Source: Chamaecrista fasciculata
Taxonomy: Eukaryota; Streptophyta; Magnoliopsida; Fabales; Fabaceae
Length of the DNA stretch: 64,000 bases
Direction of reading: 5' to 3'
Assembly (NCBI GenBank): GCA_003254925.1
Contig: QANZ01012662.1
Span: forward strand, 63,503 to 127,502
Of the stretch, positions 46,023 through 59,500 are shown piece by piece; the stretch's first letter is position 1, and the number at the start of each line of letters is the position of its first letter. The position numbers and the translations under genes were made by a program. Under the pieces are notes generated by a model that saw only the letters and a program-made list of their open reading frames with translations, made no database searches and had not been told where the DNA came from.

Positions 46023-46504
46023 TATATATAAATAATCTCCCTTCTACCACAATCACTAATTGTACTCCTTCATGAAGCATAATCAAAGAAAAAACAGAAA
46101 AACAGGAACAGGGAGTGGCCTCGAATTTCTGGAGTTTGGGTGGCTCTAGATTTGATTATTATACTCAAATAAGATATTTAGGAAAGGAATTGGTACATTC
46201 TTTTTTACTGGACTAGATTGAGTAGATTCCCATAACACCGAGACTTGGGAAATTAAAGCATTAATATATAATTTCCAAGAAAATAGTAACAATACTATTG
46301 TTTATATATACCCCAAAATACTCAACCTAGCTAGTGTTTTCTATGTTCAATGTAACACTTCAATCTTAGGGAGAAGCATGTTCATTTAATTATAATATTG
46401 TATATACCCTAGCTAGCTAGCTATATATAGCTAGCAAACTCATATACATCTCATTCTCATTACAGCCAAACCGAAAATGATATACATATATATTATAATA
46501 TATA
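46023..46504. other. Intergenic, nothing recognised
   Basis: AT-rich spacer with a gctagctagctatatatagc patch near 46413. No gene seen. Confidence 0.4.
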
Positions 46505-46910
46505 GGACAAAATGTACTTTTAGTCCCATAACTTTTACTTAGATCTCATTTTGGTCCCGTATTTTGCACTTTTGGTTCCATATTCTTTTGTCAGTTGCAG
46601 AATCGGTCTCATATAGTCTCCTATCTTTTCTTGTTGAAGATTTGGTCCCAAATTTTTGCAAAGAGTTCTACTGTTAGTCCCAATGTGGAATTTCTTGCAA
46701 ATATATGAGATCATTTCTGTAACCTGATCGAAAGATATATATGAGACTAATTTTACAACTTGACCTAAAGATATGTCACCAAAAGTGCAACATGAGAATA
46801 AATTGAAATCTAGACAAAAGATATATATTACTAAAAGTACAACAAAAAATGTTATGGGACTAAATTGAAACTTTAAATAAAAATTATGAGATCAAAAGTA
46901 TACTTTGACC
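46505..46910. mobile_element. TIR element (406 bp) with near-perfect 9-bp target duplication
   Basis: The left end ggacaaaatgtacttttagt mirrors the right end, ending atcaaaagtatactttgacc. Flanking 9-mers are taatatata and taatatatt, one mismatch. A half copy lies at 10138-10300. Confidence 0.65.
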
Positions 46911-47219
46911 TAATATATTTATAGAGAGAGAGAGAGATGCAGCAGAATCGAGAGATAGAGAGAGAGTCACATATGAGAAGGAAATGAAAGAAAAGACAAG
47001 GTAGGTATATCCATCATCCCATCTGCTAAAAGAAGCTTCGTGCAGACTCCCATATTCTCTAGTTCCTTTCATATTTAGTACCACTCCTCTAATAATTAAT
47101 TTATATAATAATATATATTAATATTATATTATATATATACATACATACAAGGCATGCGAGAGAGAGACGTAGCTGTCTATATACCTAGCCTACACCATGT
47201 ATTTATAGCTAGGTGTAGT
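46911..47219. other. Intergenic with GA and TA simple repeats
   Basis: A GA-rich run (agagagagagagag) near 46923, then TA-rich sequence near 47100-47140. Nothing coding. Confidence 0.4.
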
Positions 47220-47540
47220 AGTAGAGATAAGTGGCGAGCCAGGTTTTTTGTTAGGGGGGTCGAAAATTTTTTTTGGCCAAAATTTTATTTTAGTCCTTAA
47301 TGCTTATCTAAAGTTTTGTTTTGATCCCCTAATGTTCGGATTTGAGACGAGAAAAATATGCCTATATTCAATAGTTAAGGATCAATTATAAATTCTTTTG
47401 AAAATATTAAGGACCAAAACAGAACAAAAGATTATTAAGGACCAAAACAGAACAAAAGATTATTAAGAACCAAAGTAAAACTAAAAATTGAAGGACCTGG
47501 GGTTTTGAACCCTCTCTCCCATCATCTCAAATGAGACATT
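47220..47540. repeat. Dispersed-repeat fragment with a 30-bp tandem duplication
   Basis: It opens ggcgagccaggttttttgtt and then a G-run, wording found at the end of a common plant dispersed repeat. Within it, gattattaaggaccaaaaca is repeated in tandem near 47396-47465. The type is uncertain. Confidence 0.3.
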
Positions 47541-47649
47541 AACCATTGTGGCAGGGGCCACATATGAGTATATTGCATATACTTAATGTATTATACCAAA
47601 TTTGGGGGTGGGGCCATACATATATGTATTATATATGTATGTATAATAC

Positions 47650-47680
<31 letters not shown>

Positions 47681-48021
47681 ATATATGTATGTATGTAGTC
47701 ACATTTACATCTTCATGTTACTTCGATATTCTTCAAACTTAAACATCCTCATGTTGCCTCATTAACTCTTGAATGCAATGTTGTTGTTGTTGTTTTGTTT
47801 AGGTTTTCATTTGGATCGCCTTGAGCTTCATTATTACTACCTATATAGCTACGTCCCTATCTCCAGCTCCACTACAATTCACTACTACACCAAACCTATT
47901 TAAAACCCAACCAAATATGTACATATATATCAAGTGCCACGCCACACACTAAGACAAATATTAAACTCACATTATTACAGCCAAACACATACAAGAGTGA
48001 GGCCTAATGAGAAAGCTCCCA
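47541..48021. repeat. Intergenic with TA microsatellites
   Basis: TA-rich tracts at about 47650-47690, interrupted by tatgtatgt. Nothing else was recognised. Confidence 0.5.
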
Positions 48022-48186
48022 CCAATAAGTGTTTAGTAAAGTGATAAGCCACTTTAGGTTGAGAGAGTTAGGTTCAAAACTTGAAGTCGACATTATTTGG
48101 AGGGCTTTGACTATTTGCTCCTGACCGGCCCAAATGAGATTAATCTTCGTCTAAATGTAAGAAAAAACCCATAATTAAACCCAAAA
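48022..48186 (+). mobile_element. Candidate SINE
   Basis: gtaaagtgataagccacttt is a weak A-box-like start. ggttcaaaacttgaagtcg (near 48069) fits a polymerase III B box. The unit ends in an A-run of nine. A second copy in the genome would be needed to confirm it. Confidence 0.3.
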
Positions 48187-48526
48187 AAAAATGAGAAAGC
48201 TCACTTGGTCGCTTAATGGAAGATGACTACTTTTTAATTAGCCGTTAACCTTTAAATGGCAGATCTGTAGTGAAAAATTAGTTATTGCTATCGCCGTGGA
48301 TATTCTAGTTTTTTTAAAAAAATGACATTAGTGTGCCTAAATTATATGGGCATTGTCATTTTTGTCTTTTACTTTTTTGATATGTTTGATTTAATTCTTG
48401 AAAACTCATGACCCATTATAAGTGAGTCCCTCCATTGAATACTCTAGCAATGTAGAACTCAATTTCTTAAATGACTAAATTGTATCTAGCTATAAATTTT
48501 CAAAGGCTAAATCAAACATTTGAAAA
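48187..48526. other. Intergenic, nothing recognised
   Basis: AT-rich. Phrases such as ttgtcatttttgtctttta and gactaaattgtatc look like eroded MITE arms, but ends were not found. Confidence 0.3.
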
Positions 48527-49067
48527 AGGTTAAACGGTCATTTTAGTTCTAAATGTATTCCCTAATGTTCATTTTAGTCCATTATGTTTCAAAATGTTCA
48601 AATTGGTCTTAAATATTTGCAAAATGTTTCATTTTGGTCCCTAACTATTGAATCTGGCTTGTTTCAAATTCAAACGTGACGAGTTTAGAGCTATATATTT
48701 TTCTCGAAGAGTACTTTCTCTATCCAGTTAAGGTCATCAGTAAATGAAGTTAAATCGGTCCTAAAAGTATATCGCTCGTTTCATGGTCAAACAAGCAAAA
48801 TTGATCATATCTGTCTCCTTTCAAATTCGAATGTGATGAATTCAGAGTTACGAGATCCTCTTAACAAACCCTTTGAACTTGAAATGAGAGACGAGAGAAA
48901 TATGATCAAATTCAATAATTTGGGACTAAAATGAATCATTTTATCAATATTTAGGACCAAAATGAATCATTTTGCCAACATTAAGGACCAATTTGAATAT
49001 TTTAAAACATAATGGACCAAAATGAAAATTAGGGCATATATTTAAGACAAAAAAATGACCCTTTGAC
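48527..49067. mobile_element. TIR element (about 540 bp), GGTCCATTTTGGTCC family, with 9-bp target duplication
   Basis: It has the same order of blocks as 45485-46022. The left end aggttaaacggtcattttag mirrors aaaaaaatgaccctttgac. Flanking 9-mers atttgaaaa (48518-48526) and atttgaata (49068-49076) differ at one base. Confidence 0.65.
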
Positions 49068-49129
49068 ATTTGAATAATTAAAAGAGTAACATACTAACAC
49101 TTTTATAATCTAAGCTTTAAACTAATAGT

Positions 49130-49530
49130 TTACCCATATAACATGTATATATATAATATATATATATATATATATCAGTTGTGAAGCTCAAAAGAGAGAA
49201 TGAAATATGTATTTGGTGGGACGACTGTCGATATATATAATATGAAATTTTTATTAAGTAAGGAGAGAGAACAAAAAACGAACTGGGTCTGACTGGACTC
49301 ACATTTTATTGTTTTAATTTCTTTTTTTAAAAAAATTTCACTCTGTCTGTTTCTTTTTGTGTTGTAAGTATTCAAAAGGGTTACGTCTCTTGATATGTGC
49401 ACATGTGAGAGAAAGAAAGAAAGAAAAAAAGAGTTAGGATTGTTAATCGATGAATGCAACTATTCTAGCTTGTTTGTTTGTTAGGCGCAAAATTAATTAA
49501 GATGGGTCGATATACATATATGTATACATC

Positions 49531-49561
<31 letters not shown>

Positions 49562-49611
49562 CATGAACTAGCTTAATGATTTGATTTTATTTCTTTCTTT
49601 CTCGATGGCTA

Positions 49612-49642
<31 letters not shown>

Positions 49643-49800
49643 TGTATACTGTTCTCTCTCTCTCTCTCTCTCTCTCTGTTTGTTTGTTTCTGTGTGTGTG
49701 TGTCCATGGATAATGGGATGGATGGTCCTTGTTTGGCTGCACGCAGAGAGATATATACATATATATATATATATATCTTTTATTATATATATGGATGTTA
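49130..49800. repeat. TA, CT and TG microsatellite cluster
   Basis: TA runs at about 49155-49175, 49530-49555, 49612-49635 and 49757-49776. A CT run lies at about 49653-49678, followed by tttgtttgtttctgtgtgtgtgtgtc. Several apparent frames (49568-49855 minus, 49581-49877 plus) only translate these repeats. Confidence 0.8.
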
Positions 49801-50104
49801 TATATATGGTCCTGATAATGGATGGAGCAATTAATGAGTGTGAAGTGTTAAACATTTTGTATAATGTGAACGCATAAATATCGATGGATCTGATCTGATG
49901 ATGCAGTGAGTTCAGTGACTTTTGGGGATCACTCCTCTTGTAGGGTACCCTACCTAGCTAGGGCATCCCCCCTTTTGCATCACTTTATTCATCAAATATT
50001 TACATATATTGTACTTTTTTTATGTTAATTAAAATAAATTAAAGAGGGTTCAAATCATATCATTTACTAAATTAAAAAAAAAATCTTCATATTATAAGAG
50101 GGTT
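49801..50104. other. Intergenic, nothing recognised
   Basis: AT-rich. gtagggtaccctac, a perfect 14-base palindrome, is at about 49940. No gene seen. Confidence 0.4.
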
Positions 50105-50520
50105 CAAATCTATTGTGGGATAAAGATTTAGGGTCTGTTTGGGAGAAATTGCAGCTCAAGCCAATCTCATCCAAGTGACTTGGATGAGATGATATTGTAA
50201 TGAGATGAGATGAGATTATGTATTGGTGTTTGGGTGATTTTAGAGAAAATGATGTTAAATAGGGTGTGAAATTATATAAAATAGTATGTAATGATTGTGG
50301 TTAGGTTAAATAGGTTGTTGGATTTATTTATTTTGTATAGGGGTATAAATGGTAAGAAATAATGAAATGAGATTGAGATATTAAAATGAGATGAGATGAG
50401 ATGATAAGTGTTTGGTGGTGGGTTGGATGAGATGATGTTGAGATTAGATGCTCTTGAAAGGGTGAGGATGAGATATTTTTGGATTAAGGTTTTTGGGTCA
50501 ATCCATTTGGATGAGATGAT
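50105..50520. mobile_element. MITE-like repeat rich in 'gatgagatga'
   Basis: It begins gggtctgtttgggagaaatt, a start typical of plant MITEs. Many copies of tgagatgaga follow, with inverted atctcatccaagtgacttgg near the left and catttggatgagatgatggg near the right. The ends are only approximately inverted. Confidence 0.4.
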
Positions 50521-50741
50521 GGGTCAAAGTGAAAATAACATGAAAATTATTTTAAGATTACAATTTGGTCCATAAATTTGTACTGGTCCAATTAATCAAT
50601 CCCTAACATGTGTAAAAAAAAAGTCGGGGCCTGTAAAAAATCCCAATCACCAATAATGGAGTCTATTTATGAAATTCAATGAAAAAAAAATAAGAAAGAA
50701 TAGTTTGAGGACCAGAATGCAAATTACAAAACAACACTAAA

Positions 50742-51023
50742 ATGGTTGGTCAAAACAACACTAATATTCATTTTGGTCCATTATATTTCAAAAAGTTCGA
50801 ATTGGTCCTAAATGTTGGCAAAATTATTCATTTTGGTCATAAATATTGGTAAAATGTCTCAACTAGAATATATGGCGGTACTCTTCGGGAACAATACGTA
50901 GCTCTAAACTCATCATGTTTGAACTTGAAACAAGCCATATTCAATACTTGGGACCAAAATGAAATATTTTGCAAACATTTAGGAGCAATTTAAATATTTT
51001 GAAACATAATGGACCAAAATGAA
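50742..51023. mobile_element. TIR element of the GGTCCATTTTGGTCC family, cut by an assembly gap
   Basis: The arm blocks aatattcattttggtccatt and, inverted, aacataatggaccaaaatga are those of 45485-46022. The right end falls in the run of N starting at 51024. Confidence 0.5.
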
Positions 51024-51193
51024 NNNNNNNNNNNNNNNNNNNNNNNNNNNNNNNNNNNNNNNNNNNNNNNNNNNNNNNNNNNNNNNNNNNNNNNNNNNNN
51101 NNNNNNNNNNNNNNNNNNNNNNNNNNNNNNNNNNNNNNNNNNNNNNNNNNNNNNNNNNNNNNNNNNNNNNNNNNNNNNNNNNNNNNNNNNNNN
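51024..51193. other. Assembly gap (170 N)
   Basis: A run of undetermined bases flanked by a MITE arm on the left and a TA microsatellite on the right, both typical causes of assembly breaks. Confidence 0.99.
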
Positions 51194-51739
51194 ATATATA
51201 TATATATATTAATTGTCAGAAAATTAATTTAAAATAAAAAAAAGAATATAAAGGATTAATTAATTTATTATTAATTAATTAAAGGTATATTGAAAAAGAC
51301 AAACATGGTGTATGGGGTATGAGCAGAAATAGGTAGGAAATGCAGGAGCAGAATGGGGGACCAAAAACAATGCATAAGTATTATTATAACTAGTTGGTTG
51401 GCTTCTTCATTTCATTTCATGTATATCTAATAATCAATAATAATGATATATATATATATATATCTTCAAAGTAATATTTTGTAAAGGTGAAAAACTGATC
51501 AGAATATGTAATGAATCAATGAAGAAAATTGAAAAAGATGGGTGGAAGAAGTGTGTGGAAAGTGTGCAACCTAAGTGGTCCATGCATGCATCCATCATGC
51601 ATTCATACACATATTATTTTTATAAAGTAAATATATAAATTGGTTTTAAGAGATACATGAGATAACAATTAATTTTCTGAAATTAAAGTTCAATAATTTA
51701 CATTCTTTAATATTTGAAACTAATAAAATTAATATATTT
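51194..51739. other. Intergenic, nothing recognised
   Basis: TA-rich tracts after the gap and near 51448-51465. No gene seen. Confidence 0.4.
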
Positions 51740-52255
51740 AGAAAAAAGTATTATTAATGCCTCCAAACTAGTTATAAGGTAAATCTCTAGTGTTTTACCT
51801 CTAAACTATTTTTTATTAACAATTATACCCTTAAAGTTTTACATTTATCTAAATTGTACCTCAAGACTTAAATGTTGTCAAAATGCAAAATAGTCATATG
51901 ACAAGTGACTTTTTTCTCTTCTTTATTCAGGTGTCAATTGTACCTTCAAAGTTTCACATTCGTATAATTATACCCCATAATTTTAACATTTTTTGTGTAT
52001 TGTATCCCCCCTAAGAATATTATTGTATGCATGACGTTAATAATTTTCGTTAAAGATTTATACTACATTAGGCCTTAGAATATTATTGTATGCATGACAT
52101 TAATAATTTTCGTTAAAGATTTAGACTACATTAGGCTTTAGAGTACGTATAATTGAGACAAATGTGAAACTTTAAGAATATAATTGATAACACAAATTTA
52201 GAGATAAAACTGAAACTTATCCTATAATTTGGGAATATCAAATAAGTTTTCGCCA
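51740..52255. mobile_element. Probable TIR element with a 63-bp tandem duplication
   Basis: aagtattattaatgcctcca at the left and aaataagttttcgcc at the right are roughly inverted, with further inverted blocks inside (acctctaaactattttttat, ataaaactgaaacttatcc). A 63-bp unit is duplicated at 52015-52077 and 52078-52140 with a few changes. Confidence 0.45.
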
Positions 52256-54996
52256 TATATTTAAATCTTTGTCCTTATAAATTAGTCCCTAAAAGCAGTT
52301 TAAAAGAATAAGCTATATCATTTTTACAATTTTCAAAAGTTAAAGCATAAAAATTAAACCTTCAAAAATCAATTAAATTGTTAGTTCATGTATATTTGGG
52401 AGATTGAATTATATATATGTTTACTCTCTATATTTATATAAATATATGTAGAGTATTATATAGCTATCTATATATGTAGATATATTGAAGGAGTACAAAT
52501 AAGAATGATTTGGATGGATCAGTGAGGGAGGAAATGCATGCGTCCAATGATCCCATTGTTTTCTGATCTGTTTGATTCATTGGCAACCCAAAAAGTTGAA
52601 AGGATCAAACTTGTGCTAACTTTTACGGTACACTTTACATAAATATATATATATATATATATGTGTTGTGTGTGTAAATTTAAAGTGTGTGTGTGTAAAT
52701 ATATATATATATATATATCGTCGTGAATAATGATATCATACTCTATCTCCATCCCTTCTTTATTAGCCCTAACACACTCTACTTTTATAGAGTGGGGACT
52801 ACCCTAATATATACATGCATTTATATCTTTCATCACTGTCATTTTCTCTCTTCACAAATTCAAATTTCATATATATATATAGGATTTATTGGAACTACCC
52901 TTGTCTTTATTACTATGAAACCTTTTTCATACTTTTTTTTTTATTTTCTTTTTTAAAATTTCTAATTATGTTTTTGCAAATCATTATTGCAGGTGACATC
53001 GATTTTGATTGCATTCATTTTGCACCTATATTAAAGACACATATATATATATATATATGTATAATAATTTCAAGATACCAACAATAATGCCTTATGTATG
53101 TTGACATGATCAAATCAATATGAGCAGTTACTTCAATTTAATTAAGAAAAATAAATCAATGCGTTGAGAGAGAACTAATTAAATTATGGATTAAAAACAA
53201 AGAGAGAATTAGAATGGAGTAGATCAACTGTTGGTTTAAAAACAAAAAAAATAAAGTTAGAGACATAGAGAATAAAGAACGACACAATAAATTAAGAATT
53301 GGGTATTTATCTCACAAAGGATTTTAATTCTTTTATCTATGTGAGAGTCTTATTTAACAGTTGATATATATATAAATTTGTGTCAAAGATTATTAAAAAG
53401 GTCATACTTTACTAAAAAAAATAATGTAAAATTAGAGAGAGGGATATAATATAGGCATAACTGGAGTCAAAAGTCAAACAGTAACTATCATGGTTTTATG
53501 TTTAAAATTAATATTATGAAATGAACATGAATGTCAAAAGAAAACCAATAAAGAATCTTCATGAGTAGCGCCGAATTTGAGCATAAATTCCAACTTTTGT
53601 TATCCTCTCCAAATTGGCATATGCTTTATATATATATATATATTCTCATATTTGCAAAAGTATATATATATATATATGCAAATAATTAATCATGTTACTT
53701 TTAATTACCTTCAATTCTTTTTCATCACAACCTTCCAAAGAAGTTAAAGGGCCATTCACTATTTCATTCTCCCTTAATTTAATCATCCACAAGAATATAT
53801 GTATTTTTTTTATCATTGCAAAAGAAACAAATAGATCAAATACATGCATACATACTGATCAGTTGGAAAGTCAAATTAACTTGTTAAGGATAAAAACTTC
53901 AAGGGTTGATATTTTAGTCTCTAAATTTTATAGGCATATGTTAATTTAATCTCTGATTTTTTTAAAATATTTAGTTTAGTTTCTAAATATTCATGACTTG
54001 TTATAATTATGTTAGTTCATCTATAAATAATCTAATAATGAATATATAAGTCGCTGAAACAACTAAATTATAATGAGATATGAACTTTTAAGGACTAAAG
54101 CAAACATTTAAAAAATTTAAGGACTAAAATATAGTAACACACACATAATCTAAGGGTTTAATTCATAGTTTACTTTATATATATAACTAAAAAAAAAGGT
54201 GTGAAGGCGTCAAAGTTTTGTAGATTTAAACTTTAAAGCTTGATCCAATTGGTGTTTCCATTTCTTTAATTTTGAAAAAAGAGTAATATCGGTTCTTACA
54301 ACCATCCTAAATCACACACTAATATTAAACACTCACATGTATTAGTAAGTAATTAATTAATTAAGAAGATATTTCAAGAAATCAAGAGAAAAAGAAACAA
54401 TAATTTGGCTATGTATGGTAGCCTGGTAGGTTATTTATGATGATATACACAAATTTAGCAGATTATTTCTGAATGCATATGAACTACGTGAGAGAAAATT
54501 ACGAGGTCACAACACAACCGATTTCTATGTAATATCTATATATACATATAGCAGAAGCCTAGGAATTCAAGATACTAACAAAAGACAGTTAATGTATGTT
54601 GGTAGATTTAATAATTACTATGTATTATGATTCATTAATATACGACTCTAGCTAACTGATTAATTTGTGAATTAACAATTCATTTAGTGTTATTTGTAAT
54701 GGTTGAAATTCTGGTATATATGGATCATTATTGCTATAATTAATTCATTAATTTAGGTCTAGCTTGCTATTGTTTGTTATTGAAATCTTCTTTGAGAGTT
54801 ACTTCCTAAATATAACCTAATTTCTAAGTAGTAAGCGACTTGATTTTGCTTTCAAGTTTAAAATCTTATGAACACTCTCCCACTGGCTATAGCTAAATGT
54901 GCGATTTGAATTAAATTAATTAGTCAGAGTCAAACTCTAAACACTTATTAAGGGGCAACTGAAATAATTAACCTAATTTCTGCTTCAATTCACTCA

Positions 54997-55031
<35 letters not shown>

Positions 55032-56051
55032 CATCAATAAACAGAACCACATTAAATTAATATCATGAAAATGGGAGGATTTATTTATTGTAAACAATTG
55101 AGTATTATTAATTTATTACCATTCTTACAAGTCATTCTAGTTTTTTTTTTAAAATATTATTAAATCATATTATTTAAACAGCAAAAACCTATAAAATATA
55201 GACACTTCACTTTGAGGGTGTGTCACCATGTCGAACATGTCTGACACTTATACAACACATAATTTTAAGTTTCTGATTGTAAAATCATTATTTTTTTGCG
55301 ATTTTAACATAACAAAGAATAGAAAATAATGATACATGACATATATTATAAATAGATATCGTAAATTTTAAAATTTTCATCAAAATCTATTGATTTTTAA
55401 TTATTTATATATATAAATATATGTTGTGTCATTACATATAATTTTAACAATTTAACATATGGATGTGTTCATATTCATGTCGATCTTCATGCTTTGCAAA
55501 AACAAAGACAATTTTTTTACCAAAGAAAATAAAAGAAGACCAAATTGTGGCTAACTAGTTCTTTCTCTTGCTGTTATGTATATTTATTACATACAAATAC
55601 GCGCATTACCTAAAAGTTTATAACCAAATCAAACTTGCTAGTTAAGGGATATAACTAACGGATATAAGTAACTTCAATTTAATGTATCTAAAATTTTCCA
55701 TCTCTTCTTTAAATTCTTAACTTTAATTTTTTATACCAAAAAGAAAGATCTATCAATTATTTTCTCCTTCCCTTCCTTTTCCTTTCATAAATATAGCCTT
55801 GGTGTCAGATTAGGATCCAAATAAGAGATTAAAACTTGGATTTTATGAACGTACTGAGATCATCGTGGTAGCTAGGGATTTTAAATTTATGATCTTTCTC
55901 AAAGCTGTTTCAACTCCATGTTTAATGGTATTATGGTACATTATAGTACTTTTGATTTGCATGCAATATATTATAATATTACATACAAGAGTTTTAACTT
56001 TAAACCCATCACACGGCTAGAATTATACATGCATGAAGAAATATAATATAA
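52256..56051. other. Gene-poor AT-rich spacer with microsatellites
   Basis: TA tracts lie at about 52643-52662, 52699-52718, 53041-53058, 53628-53642, 53661-53678 and 54999-55029 (the longest). About 53905-54150 has MITE-like phrases (ttttagtctctaaattttat, and aaggactaaaatatagtaac inverted). No coding frame with plausible composition was found. Confidence 0.5.
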
Positions 56052-56549
56052 GGGTGAATTACATTTTGGTACCATGTTCTATGGACCAGTTTCATTTTGG
56101 TATCTTGTTTTTTCAAAAATGACATTTTAGTACCCTGTTAACACTTTGGTATCCAAATTTTTTTTTCTTAAGTTTTGAGGGCGAAGTCTCACGTGATCAT
56201 CACGTGTACAGTAAAAACACCCAAATATCTATTTTTCTCTCATTTTTCACGATTTAGACGCTAAAACAATAAAAAATCGTGAAAAAAACTGAGATTTAAA
56301 GTGAGAGAATTCTAGAGTGTTTTACTGTTTGAATCGTAAAAAATTAAAGAAAAATAAATATTTAAGTGTTTTTACTGTACACGTGGTGGTTACGTGCGAC
56401 TTCGCCGTTAAAACTTTATGAAAAATAAATTTGGGTACCAAAGTGTTAACTGTACAAAAAATAGGGTACTAAAGTGTCACTTTTAAAAAAAAACATATTA
56501 CCAAAGTGAAATTGGTCCATAGAACAAGGTACTAAAGTTTAATTTACCC
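56052..56549. mobile_element. 498-bp TIR element, GGGT(A/G)AATTACA type
   Basis: The left end gggtgaattacattttggta mirrors the right end, ending tactaaagtttaatttaccc. Near the ends ctatggaccagtttcatttt is also mirrored. It is related to 21428-21857. Inner palindrome phrases cacgtgtacagtaaaaacac and gtgtttttactgtacacgtg show that the arms extend far inwards. Confidence 0.65.
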
Positions 56550-59500
56550 TATATATAATATTAATCTTTTTGACCACAGGATGTGTTTAATTTTAAAAGT
56601 GCACTAGGAAATAATAAGCATATTTATATAAATTAATGATCTCATCACGACAAATATCTCATTTTAGTCTTTAAAAGATGAACTTATACAATTTAGTTCG
56701 TAAAATATATAACTACGATCAATTTGATCCCTTTATTAAGGATATCGATCAAAATTTAATGATAAATATGATGTAGTTTTAAATTTTGATAAAATCATAG
56801 TAAACCATTGAAGTTTAAAAATTATATTTGTTACTAAATTTGAAGTAACATTTTGGCAAAAGGACCAATTTAATTACAATTACGTCTTTTAAGAATTAAA
56901 TTTTATAACTTTATCTTTCATAGACTAAATTGAGATTTATATATAGATAATCATGTTTCAATCAAATATTTAATTAACTTATACTTTAATATTTGCAATG
57001 CATGTTTAACTGTGTGAAAGCGGTCAAACCTTCCAATGAAATGTAATTTTCATACCTTTGACTCACGAGTTGCAGCAGTGAATATCGTCAAAACTGGAGT
57101 CTGAGAAATCTAACAAAGTTAGAACAAGTCAAATTACCAAAAATAAAAAGAAGTAATTAATTAATTAGGTATGTACTATATATGTATATATATCCATTTT
57201 CAATTAAAAGACTTCATATCAACAGCTTAGTCGTCAAGAAACTTATCATAATTAATTCATGATATGATGCAATTGTATATATTAATATCATAGGTCAAAT
57301 GATGCTTAAATTAATCTTATATCTATAGTTTAAATTTGATTTTGATCCGATATGTTGTATTAAGTTTCAAGTCAGTCCTACATATGTATACAAGTTTGCA
57401 TGAAAACTTTTGAAATATCTTAGCCCAAAATAAAATCGAATCTATTCATATAAAACTAATTAATGTGAACATTCGACTTATATTACTTATATATGAAATG
57501 GCTATAATAACTTGTGCGTGTATATATAGCTCATACAAAATAAAAAAGAAACAAACAAGAATCACAACATATAAAGGCTTAATTAACATGCAAAAATCAA
57601 TTAAGTGAAAAAACCCCCCATAGTTATTCCAAAAAATATTACGTATAATCCCTAACCATATATCGATCTGACAACCAAAGCATCTAAGTTATCATTATTT
57701 TACAACAGTGTGTGCTTTTACTTTCTCTAGCTACTTCTGAATAAACAGCCATAACTAATAAAGACTACTAACATTCTCATGAATCGAAGGTGAAACAAAT
57801 ATATGAGTATATATCATGCATAATAAATACTACCTGAAAGTTTTATGATTGATGATCTCTACTAAATTTCCTATACATGTATATAAGTTTTTTTGGTTTC
57901 CTACAAGCATTCTCTGTTGAAGACAATCATATTCGAGATACTGTCAAATACTAAATACGAAAACTTTTCTCAATGAAAATTTAAATTTGAGATTATCATA
58001 TTGTGAGAAACCCATTCTGCTCAACCTAACCTTCATTGATATACATGTATATATACATGATTATATATATATATTCCATAGCAATTAACAAGCCTTAATT
58101 TACTAGCTATAAGATATAATGCATTCACATTGACATATGTTGACGTTCAGGCATCATTATATATCATGATGAACACAAATCTTTAATGAGTAATTGCTTC
58201 ATTATGAGGCATGAGAAGTATGCATAACATAACTAATGAAAGTGCAATCATATTCGATCACTACAATATATATTTAAACCCTCAAAGTAATTTCATGACA
58301 TGATCCTAGCTATTAGTAACTCTTTCATCAACTAATGAATCCAAATACCAAGCGCATGATTAATCTTTTTTTGATACACATGCGCATGATTAATCAAACA
58401 TACATACTGTCAACTTGCAATTTAGTATTATGTTTCTGTATTAAATATTTTTCTTATAGATGTGCATATAAGATTGATCATTGTGTGTGTTTGTGACTGT
58501 GTGTGTATGTATATAAAGCTCAAACACACACAGAGATATATATGGTCATTTAAACCCCAAGACGAGAAAGAACTAAGCTCAAATTCTCATTTGATTTGAA
58601 AAATATACATATGATCAAGTCAACAGTCTCTAGAGAAAATGTAGAAGAATTGCAATAAAAGACAAAAAGAAACTACAAAAAGACAACAAAAATTTCAAAT
58701 CAACAAATCTTTTCAAGTTATTTTATCTATGTGTTTTTGAGAGTTCATGCTCTTTAATTGTTATTTTTGAAGCATTTATGAACATAATTAATCATTCCAA
58801 AAGTGTAATATTTCTTGTCCTTTTGATTCTTCCAAAGATAATCTATCTGGGATAATATTTTAACACAAAGCATCACAATAAGCAACATATATAATATATC
58901 TCTCTTGCTTAATTAATTACAGTAGTCTTGCACATATTGCTTTTTTGCTTTCCATGATCACAACGTGAAAACATAAATTTCTGTTTAATCTCTCCTTTTT
59001 AGGCATGAATAGTCTATTTTATGTATTAAATGTGGGGCATTAATTTTAATACCAAATACTTAACCTTGAGAATATAAATGAAATGATGCCTATAGTGATG
59101 GACAAAGTGTATCTTGAAAACTTGAAAGCAAATGCATGAATTGGTGTCACTAAAGTTGGAGACAACTCTCTCTAGTCTTTTACTCATTTCCACACTATAT
59201 CCCTCAATTTCAAAGTATTGGTTTTACTTTAATTAGTTTTATAAGCCAAATCAAATTAAGCTACCTGAGTCAAAAAAACACAAATGTATAATGGTCTACA
59301 CATTCTACACGTAATAAGATGAATCTAAGTGATAAATAATGTCCTCAACATAATAAAGATCCTTTTTCTTGGTTTGAGGATTGAAGAGAATCAAGACATC
59401 AATGATAGAGGGAGAAAATTTAATGTAATTTTTATTTTTAATTTAGATTTAACTTGTTTTTTTTTTCGTTTGAAACATTTACTTTGATCTAAGAGGAATG

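Noticed and set aside
49568-49877. Overlapping frames of 95-98 residues on both strands
   Set aside because: They translate TA, CT and TG microsatellites (runs of Ile-Tyr, Ser-Leu, Arg-Glu).
51009-51237. Frames of 67-72 residues near 51 kb
   Set aside because: They run through the 170-base gap and consist mostly of undetermined residues.
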